NCBI GenBank assembly: GCA_964565715.1
Contig: CAZMGG010000111.1
Location: 1 to 19,149, forward strand
From: CAZMGG01 sp964565715
Lineage (GTDB): Bacteria; Planctomycetota; UBA1135; UBA2386
Direction of reading: 5' to 3'
DNA: 19,149 bases
Part shown: positions 13,863 to 19,149 of the stretch, one piece after another
Position numbering within the stretch: the first letter of the stretch is position 1
How the letters are laid out: each line of letters begins with the position of its first letter
Notes under the pieces: model-generated
The model's database searches: none
What the model was told of the DNA's origin: nothing
What the model saw: only the letters and a program-made list of their open reading frames with translations
Translations under genes and position numbers: made by a program

Positions 13863-14267
13863 TCAGCGACGCAGGATGCGAGCGAACACGTCGCTGGAGC
13901 TGAGCAGGCCGACCACCTGCAGGCCGTCCAGCACCGGCAGACGGCGCACGCCGCACAGGCGCATCAGCTTGACGCAGTCGGTCAGCGTGGCCATGGCCGG
14001 CGCGCAGATCGCCGGCGCGGTCATCACGTCCTCGACGTGCACGGTCTGCAGTGCGTCTGGGCCCTGGTCGGTGACGGCGTTGACGACGTCCTTGCTGGTC
14101 ACGATGCCGGGCAGCGAGCCGGGCTCGGCCCGCACCAGCAGGCAGCGCAGGCCGCGGTCGTGCATGCGGCGGGCCGCCTGGCCGAGCGTCTCGCCGGGCT
14201 CGGCCCAGCAGAGGTCCTTCTGCATCACGTCGGCGGCGTGGATCTGTTCGAGAACGGTGGTGGTCAT
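13863..14267 (-). CDS. CBS-domain pair protein (134 aa)
   Basis: The whole protein is a tandem CBS (Bateman) module. The first unit is at about residues 12-65 (A-D-V-M-Q-K-D-L, then L-P-G-I-V-T-S-K-D-V-V-N-A) and the second at about 75-130 (V-E-D-V-M-T-A-P-A, then G-V-R-R-L-P-V-L-D-G, V-V-G-L-L-S-S-S-D-V). Such modules usually bind adenine nucleotides or related ligands and act as regulatory subunits. The ATG overlaps the stop of the upstream DUF342 gene as ATGA, suggesting translational coupling, and the DUF819 permease follows 40 bases later. No extra catalytic domain, so it probably regulates a partner; which one is not shown by the sequence. Confidence 0.9.
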   Translation of the reverse strand: MTTTVLEQIHAADVMQKDLCWAEPGETLGQAARRMHDRGLRCLLVRAEPGSLPGIVTSKDVVNAVTDQGPDALQTVHVEDVMTAPAICAPAMATLTDCVKLMRLCGVRRLPVLDGLQVVGLLSSSDVFARILRR

Positions 14268-15577
14268 GGCTGTTCCTCGACGATGGACTGCGATTCTGGG
14301 TCGAAGCGGAAGACGGTCTGCCGCGCCGGCTCCTCGAGCCTGCGGCTGAAGCGGCCGAACTGGATGCGCACGCCGGCGTGGGCGGTGTCCAGGATCTCGA
14401 TGCGGGCGTGGCGCAGCAGCTCGCGCTGGGCGCGGGCGAACTGCTGGCGGGCGGCGTCGAGGCGTTGCTCCACTGCCGGCAGGTTCCGGCCCGGCTTGCC
14501 GCCCTTGCCGCGCTCGCCGCGCAGGTTGGCCTTGGCTGCCTGCCGGGCGGTGCGTTCGGCGTCGCGCGCGAGCGCCGCCAGCGCGGCGGCCTGGTCGCCG
14601 AGGTCAGCGGTCGACAGCAGGGTCTCGGCGCCCGCGGAGCTGCCGGCGATGCGCACCCGCACGGTGCGCTGCGCGCGCAGCTCGCCGCCCAACGCGCGGC
14701 CCCGTCCCTCGCACAGCTCGATGTCGGTGGCCCGGACCCGGCAGTGCACCAGTTCGTCGCGCACCCGCAGCGTGCCGGCCGCCTGCAGTTCGGCATTGGT
14801 GGCGTGGCGGCAGGCGAGGTCGCCGCCGGCCTGGGCGACGCTGCCGGTGCCCATCACGCCGAAGCGCACCGCCAGGTGACCGCCGGCGCGCACGCGCCCC
14901 GAGAACACGGCGCCGTGCAACAGCAGCTCGCCGTCCGCCTCGACCAGGCCGCCCTCCTCGACGTCCCCCTGGATGTGCAGCGAGCCGCGGGTGTGCAGGT
15001 TGCCCGAGGCGACGCCGACGTTGCCCTTGTGCTGCCACAGCTCCAGCACGTCGAGCACCGCCGGCAGGAAGTGCACCACGCCGGCGCGCAGGGCGACGAT
15101 GCGGCCGTCGGGCTCCAGGCGCACGCCGCCGCCCAGCGCCGGCAGGCCCGTGGCGGGCGCCGGCGGCGGCACCTCGTGGCCGAGGACCGTGCGGCCCGGG
15201 GTGCCGGGCACCGGCGGTGTCCAACGGGCGACCTCGGCCAGGTAGTCGGCGGGGCGCAGCAGGTCGCGTTCGCGCAGGTCGATGCTCGCCTCCGCCGGGC
15301 CGCCGACGGTCGCGAACCGAGGGGCGGGCGCCAGCGCGAGCGCGCCGTCGGTGCCGGGTTGCATCGGCGTGCCGTGCGCCACGGCGAGCCGCAGGTGGGC
15401 GGTGGGTTCCCGCAGGGCCTCGGCGAGACGGTCCAGGGCCGCCGGATCGCGGCCGTGCACGACGCCGGCCACCTGCAGGGCCCGGTCGAGCGCCTCGCGG
15501 CCGATCGCCAGCCCCGGGGTCACTTCGACCTCGGCCTGCATGCCATCCGGCGCGACGGTGAGCCGCAGACGGTCCAC
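14264..15577 (-). CDS. FapA family (DUF342) protein (437 aa)
   Basis: The sequence has the DUF342/FapA layout: an N-terminal part V-D-R-L-R-L-T-V-A-P-D-G-M-Q-A, a middle right-handed beta-solenoid-like region rich in short repeats (H-T-R-G-S-L-H-I-Q-G-D-V, A-D-G-E-L-L-L-H-G-A-V, A-G-G-H-L-A-V-R-F-G-V), and a C-terminal helical, coiled-coil-like tail. I chose GTG 15577 because FapA proteins begin right before that first motif and GAGGG precedes it; an ATG at 15670 would add an Arg/Gly-rich tail unlike the family and would overlap the divergent gene. FapA proteins are linked to flagellar assembly or polymer deposition at the envelope, but no flagellar gene is visible here. It is the first gene of the set with the CBS and DUF819 genes. 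Confidence 0.8.
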   Translation of the reverse strand: MDRLRLTVAPDGMQAEVEVTPGLAIGREALDRALQVAGVVHGRDPAALDRLAEALREPTAHLRLAVAHGTPMQPGTDGALALAPAPRFATVGGPAEASIDLRERDLLRPADYLAEVARWTPPVPGTPGRTVLGHEVPPPAPATGLPALGGGVRLEPDGRIVALRAGVVHFLPAVLDVLELWQHKGNVGVASGNLHTRGSLHIQGDVEEGGLVEADGELLLHGAVFSGRVRAGGHLAVRFGVMGTGSVAQAGGDLACRHATNAELQAAGTLRVRDELVHCRVRATDIELCEGRGRALGGELRAQRTVRVRIAGSSAGAETLLSTADLGDQAAALAALARDAERTARQAAKANLRGERGKGGKPGRNLPAVEQRLDAARQQFARAQRELLRHARIEILDTAHAGVRIQFGRFSRRLEEPARQTVFRFDPESQSIVEEQP

Positions 15578-15668
15578 GGAGCCCTCATCGGCCAGCCGCG
15601 GCAGACGGTCGCAGCGGAACCGACCCCGCCGGTTGCGGCCGCCACGGCCGGCGGGTCCGATCCCGCCC

Positions 15669-16229
15669 ATGCCATGGGCGGTGTGGATCCTGCTGGCGGT
15701 GCTCCTCCCAGCCTGCACGTCGACGGTGCGCGGCCCCGGCGAGGTGGCCGACCCGGTGCCCGTGCTGCTGCTGCAGGAAGCCCTGCACCAGGGCATCGTC
15801 CTGCCGGCGACGGACGGCACGCTGGTGGAGTTCGGCTTCGGCGACTGGGACTGGTACGCGCTCGGCCGCGAGCGCTGGGATCACGCGCTCCCGACGGTGC
15901 TCTGGCCCACCGAAGGGGCGCTGTGCCGCCGCCTCTGGCCGGTGGGGGATCGCGCGGCGTTGGAACGCCGGGCGCCATGGCTCGTGCTGCAGTCGGTGAC
16001 CGTGTCGGCCACCCGAGCTGCCGCGCTGCGCGACGAACTGGAGGCGGCGTTCACCGGGTCCGCCTGGCCGCCACGCTTCCGTCCCGACCTGCCGGGCATG
16101 GCGTTCGTGCCGTGCGCCAGCGGCTACTGGTTCGGCCACACCTGCAGCGACGCGGTGGCCGGCTGGCTGCGCCAGCTCGACTGCCGCGTCGCGTGGGTGC
16201 CGATCCGCACCGGCCTGCGCGTCCGCTGA
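15669..16229 (+). CDS. DUF2459-like lipoprotein (186 aa)
   Basis: The start at 15669 gives M-P-W-A-V-W-I-L-L-A-V-L-L-P-A-C, a short lipoprotein signal with Cys16 as lipidation site. The mature part has features I associate with the DUF2459 family: H-Q-G-I-V-L-P near the N-terminus, E-F-G-F-G-D-W-D-W-Y in the first third, V-L-W-P-T-E-G in the middle, and G-Y-W-F-G-H-T-C-S-D-A-V-A-G-W-L near the end. The family has no established function; the conserved H, D and T-C-x-x-W-like residues suggest a hydrolase-like fold, which is inference. It is divergent from the FapA gene, with about 90 bases between preferred starts for promoters, and convergent with the next gene. Confidence 0.65.
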   Translation: MPWAVWILLAVLLPACTSTVRGPGEVADPVPVLLLQEALHQGIVLPATDGTLVEFGFGDWDWYALGRERWDHALPTVLWPTEGALCRRLWPVGDRAALERRAPWLVLQSVTVSATRAAALRDELEAAFTGSAWPPRFRPDLPGMAFVPCASGYWFGHTCSDAVAGWLRQLDCRVAWVPIRTGLRVR

Positions 16230-16233
16230 ACTT

Positions 16234-16254
16234 GCGGGCGCCTAGAAGGCCCGC
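16234..16254. terminator. Hairpin between convergent genes
   Basis: GCGGGC (16234-16239) pairs with GCCCGC (16249-16254), with a 9-base loop. It lies just after the stop of the lipoprotein gene and across the stop of the gene on the other strand. It could act in both directions; no T-run is present. Confidence 0.4.
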
Positions 16255-17267
16255 GGCGCCACGGCGTTGGAGGCGGTGTAGCCCTGCGGTCCGTTCGGAT
16301 CGAGCACAACCGCTTGGGCCTCGAAGCCGCCCAGCATGGCCGGCGGCACGTTGATGACCGTGAAGGCGCCCCCGAACGGGTCGAGCAGGGCCAGATTGGT
16401 GGCGACCGGCGTCGTCCACAGGTTGCAGCCGTTCGGCAGCGGGATCTGGATCTGGCCGTAGCCGAACACGAACACGCCGACGGCGTTGGCCGGCGCGTTG
16501 GCGATGCTCAGCCGGATCGGGCCGCCGAGCCCGCCCTGGGTGTTCTGGTTCTGCACCAGGTTGGGCACGAGGCCGGCGGTGCCGGGGCAGCCCGAGCCGT
16601 AGCCGTAGTGCAGGCGCATCACGTAGAAGGTCGACGCGGCGCCGGCGACGCCGGGCGGGTAGATCGACTGCACACGGCCTACGCCGTGGGCGCCGGCGTT
16701 GCTGGGCACCGTCTCCGGGTAGAGGGCGAGGTTCGGATCGTTGCTGCCCGGGTGCGAGAACAGCAGGGCCAGGTCACCGCCCGTGTAGACGTAGGGCACC
16801 TGGAAGTCGAAGTAGAACTCGCTCCAGGCGTTGGGCGTGGTGCCGGGCGGAGTGACGTTGGTGAACGAGTTGGCCGGCAGGCGCATCGGGCCGCTGCGCA
16901 CGACCTGCGGCGGGCTGCTGAAGTTGGCCATGAAGTCGGCGACCCAGCCCGCGGTGGGGTTGGCCGGACCGGCCCAGATCATGTAGTCGGTCCAGGTGAT
17001 GTCGGCGGGCGGCCAGGACGCGGTGTTCGACGCCAGCGTCGAGAAGCGCAGGCTGACGCCGTTGATCACCGAGCCGGGCGGGATGTTGGCCAGTTCGGCG
17101 GCGTTGACGCCGTACTGGTAGGTCCGCGGGTTGGCCTGGTTGCGGATGATCGAGTTGAGCTGCGCGTTGTTGCGCACGAACTCGTTGGCGGCGGGGACGA
17201 CGACCGACTGGGCGCCGAGGCCGGCCAGGACGGAACAGGCGACGGCAGAGAAGAGGACGTTTCGCAT
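16242..17267 (-). CDS. Secreted protein with planctomycete-type C-terminal module (341 aa)
   Basis: The start at 17267 gives a signal peptide (M-R-N-V-L-F-S-A-V-A-C-S-V-L-A-G-L-G-A-Q-S). The N-terminal domain (about 22-215) opens with V-P-A-A-N-E-F-V-R-N-N-A and is rich in aromatic and Pro residues; it looks like a beta-sandwich and I do not recognise it. From about residue 221 (Y-G-S-G-C-P-G-T-A-G) comes the accessory module, similar to that of the PKD protein at 7108: a G-C-P-G start, strands R-L-S-I-A-N-A-P and F-V-F-G-Y-G-Q-I, and a late E-A-Q-A-V-V-L-D. No enzymatic motif seen. Likely extracellular. It is followed on the same strand side by convergent stop hairpins and preceded by another module protein 88 bases upstream. 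Confidence 0.8.
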   Translation of the reverse strand: MRNVLFSAVACSVLAGLGAQSVVVPAANEFVRNNAQLNSIIRNQANPRTYQYGVNAAELANIPPGSVINGVSLRFSTLASNTASWPPADITWTDYMIWAGPANPTAGWVADFMANFSSPPQVVRSGPMRLPANSFTNVTPPGTTPNAWSEFYFDFQVPYVYTGGDLALLFSHPGSNDPNLALYPETVPSNAGAHGVGRVQSIYPPGVAGAASTFYVMRLHYGYGSGCPGTAGLVPNLVQNQNTQGGLGGPIRLSIANAPANAVGVFVFGYGQIQIPLPNGCNLWTTPVATNLALLDPFGGAFTVINVPPAMLGGFEAQAVVLDPNGPQGYTASNAVAPRAF

Positions 17268-17355
17268 GGATGGTGACGTGAGGGGGGTTGGGGGAGCCGT
17301 TTGGACGATCCGGCCGGCCGGGATGTTCGGTGGGTCCGGCGGATTCGGTGGTGCG

Positions 17356-19149
17356 CTAGAGCACGTGCAGCGACGCGGCGCCGCCGAGCCAGGCGCCTCC
17401 GGCGGGCGGCAGCACCAGCGGCTGGAAGAACCACTCGGAGCCCCGCAGCACCGGCAGATCCGGCACGGCGATGCCCAGCGTGGCGCGTTCCGCGCCGGGG
17501 TCGGGCAGCACCAGGAGCGAGGCGCTGCCGGCCTGGTCGAGGAGCAGTTCCCCCAGCCCGGGCAACGCCGCCGGGGTGCCGCGGGGGCCAAGCGCCAGGA
17601 ACGCCGCGTGGCCCTGGGGCAGGCGCAGCCACAGCCGGGCCGTGGCGCCGGCGGCGAAGGCGCGGCGGAACTCGGGGAACTGGGCCTGGCTCACCACCTC
17701 GGGGACGGCGCCGAAGGCGAGCACCTCGCCGGCGGTGGTGACGTAGCCGCACTCCGAGTTGGCGTTGCTGCCGGTGATCGGACCGGCCGGTGTCACCGCG
17801 GCGATCCGCGCCTCCTGGGCGCCGAAGCCGAACGCGGCGGCACCGTCGGCCACCACCATCGAGGTGCGCCAGAGACGCGCGGTCGGCGCCCCATTCGAGG
17901 TTCGCTGTGTGTGCAGCCAGCGGTCGTGCCGCGGGTCGAACACGTGATGCGCCGCCGGATCCCAGACCAGGCAGAGGGAGCTGCTGCGGTTGAGGTCCGG
18001 CACGCCGTTGCCGCTGGCCAATGGCACGAAGGCGCCGCTGCGGGCCGAGAACGCGCGGAAGCCGGTGGCGGTGGGCAGCAGCGCGAGCTGCGCGGCCAGC
18101 AGCGGTTGGCCGGGCAGGGCATCCGGCGGCGCCTGGTGCCACCGGCCGGTGAGCGCGCTGAACAGGTGGGGGACTGAGGTCTGCCCGTCGACCACGTAGG
18201 CGACGACGCCGGTGGCGTCCTCGGCGCTGCTGCCGAGCGGCAGGACCGCCACGGTGCCGAGCGGCGCGCTGAAGGCCGCATGCGAGCCGCCATCCGAGAG
18301 CAGCGCCACGCCCTGGCCCAGCGTCACATGGCCGCTGGCCGGCAACGCCAGCAGGGTGAAGGTGTTGGTCACCGCCGAGTAGCAGCGGGCGATCTGGCCG
18401 TCGCGCAGCACCGCCAGCAGCTCGTCGGACTGGGCGGTCACCGCGCCGTTCAGCGGCGCGGTGGCGAACGCGCCGCGCAGGCCGCTGTAGGCGATCACGG
18501 CCTGGCCGTCGTGCCAGAGGGCGAAGTCGCTGTTGCGGTGGCGGTTCGGCGTGCCCGGCAGGGCCGGGTGGGTCGTCCAGGCGCCGTGCAGGGCCGAGAA
18601 ACCGTGCAGCGTGCCGTTCGCCTCGACCACGGCGGCGGTGCCGTCGGCGCTGGCGAAGGTGGGCAGCGCCGGCAGGGTCCGGTCGATCCAGCCGCCGGCG
18701 AAGGCGGACAAGCCCCCGGCGGTGGTGCCGTCCTCGACCACGGCCACGTGCCGCTGCACCAGGGTCAGGGCCTGGGGCGAGACGGTCCGCGTGACCCAGT
18801 TGCCGGTGAAGCCCGAGAAGGCGTGCAGCGCCGCGCCATCCCGCACCAGCAGCAGCGAGTCGTTGCGCTGCGCGGTCGGGTTGACCACCTGGGCCGCCGC
18901 CGACACGGGCAGCGGCACGAACCGGCCGGTCATCGCCGCGAACGCGGTCCAGGTGGCGCCGTCCTGCACCAGCAGCCAGTCGTTGGCCAGCCGCACCGAG
19001 GCGCCGGCGCCGGTCGGCAGCGAGTGCCAGGCCCGGGTGAAGGCGGAGAACACGTGCAGCGCCGCGGCTTCCTGCACCACGACCTGCTTGCCGAGGCTCT
19101 GGATCGCCGCGCCGGCGGTGCCGCCGGGCATGGGCAGCGCCGCCCAGGG
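17356..19149 (-). CDS. Secreted repeat protein, 37-residue repeats plus C-terminal module (5' end outside window)
   Basis: The frame is open through the window edge at 19149, so the start is missing; the first in-window ATG is at 19131 but sequence before it also fits the repeat. The protein is built from 11-12 copies of a unit of about 36-41 residues (mostly 37), each with a strand like L-L-V-x-D-G and then a motif such as A-F-S-G-F-T-G-N-W, L-F-S-A-L-T-G-R-W or A-F-S-A-R-S-G-A-F. This suggests a beta-propeller or related closed repeat fold. The last about 110 residues are the accessory module (L-P-G-L-G-E-L-L-L-D, I-A-V-P-D-L-P-V-L-R-G, F-F-Q-P-L-V-L). Extracellular by analogy with its neighbours; ligand unknown. 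Confidence 0.8.
   Translation of the reverse strand, partial: PWAALPMPGGTAGAAIQSLGKQVVVQEAAALHVFSAFTRAWHSLPTGAGASVRLANDWLLVQDGATWTAFAAMTGRFVPLPVSAAAQVVNPTAQRNDSLLLVRDGAALHAFSGFTGNWVTRTVSPQALTLVQRHVAVVEDGTTAGGLSAFAGGWIDRTLPALPTFASADGTAAVVEANGTLHGFSALHGAWTTHPALPGTPNRHRNSDFALWHDGQAVIAYSGLRGAFATAPLNGAVTAQSDELLAVLRDGQIARCYSAVTNTFTLLALPASGHVTLGQGVALLSDGGSHAAFSAPLGTVAVLPLGSSAEDATGVVAYVVDGQTSVPHLFSALTGRWHQAPPDALPGQPLLAAQLALLPTATGFRAFSARSGAFVPLASGNGVPDLNRSSSLCLVWDPAAHHVFDPRHDRWLHTQRTSNGAPTARLWRTSMVVADGAAAFGFGAQEARIAAVTPAGPITGSNANSECGYVTTAGEVLAFGAVPEVVSQAQFPEFRRAFAAGATARLWLRLPQGHAAFLALGPRGTPAALPGLGELLLDQAGSASLLVLPDPGAERATLGIAVPDLPVLRGSEWFFQPLVLPPAGGAWLGGAASLHVL

Noticed and set aside
15671..15820. Longer N-terminus for the FapA-type protein
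   Set aside because: It would overlap the lipoprotein gene on the other strand and is unlike the family's usual beginning; GTG 15577 fits better.

Overview
The window comes from a GC-rich bacterium, most likely a planctomycete (inference). The main clue is a run of secreted proteins (PKD, kelch and beta-propeller types) that share one beta-rich accessory module of about 110-130 residues, an architecture typical of that phylum. Most genes also lack a strong Shine-Dalgarno sequence, and a DUF819 permease and a FapA/DUF342 protein are present. No rRNA, tRNA or CRISPR array was seen.

Region 1 (about 1-3840, + strand) is visibly less GC-rich than the rest and looks like an accessory island. It starts with a 48-codon CxxC mini-gene (53-199) that overlaps an exported protein A (196-894) by ATGA. 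A and the next gene B (1353-2105) look like diverged tandem paralogues. Between them sits an internally deleted IS5-family element (899-1335): 26-bp inverted ends flank only the C-terminal half of a transposase. Two small Cys-rich exported proteins follow, C (2145-2592) and D (3342-3839), which share a C-x-G-C-Y start and a C-x2-C end. In both, the best signal peptide lies one frame away from the mature part, in the same direction. A solo copy of the IS left end (3284-3312) covers the start of D's signal peptide. The 2593-3283 stretch holds only a doubtful ORF.

Region 2 (4054-9129, +) has three exported proteins: a beta-propeller with the module at its C-terminus, a kelch propeller with the module at its N-terminus, and a two-PKD protein with a duplicated domain and the module at its C-terminus.

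Region 3 (9223-12507, +) has an exported POTRA-like protein without an evident barrel. It is followed 45 bp later by what reads as a selenoprotein: a thioredoxin-like protein in which an in-frame TGA takes the first position of the redox motif (U-A-P-C) and a perfect 8-bp hairpin stands at SECIS distance. Conventional gene calling would split this gene into two ORFs. It is the most notable result in the window.

Region 4 (12527-15577, -) is an operon-like set: FapA/DUF342 protein, CBS-pair protein (ATGA overlap) and DUF819 permease. A DUF2459-like lipoprotein (15669-16229, +) diverges from it.

Region 5 (16242-19149, -) holds two more secreted proteins with the shared C-terminal module. The second, cut by the window edge, consists of 11-12 copies of a roughly 37-residue repeat.
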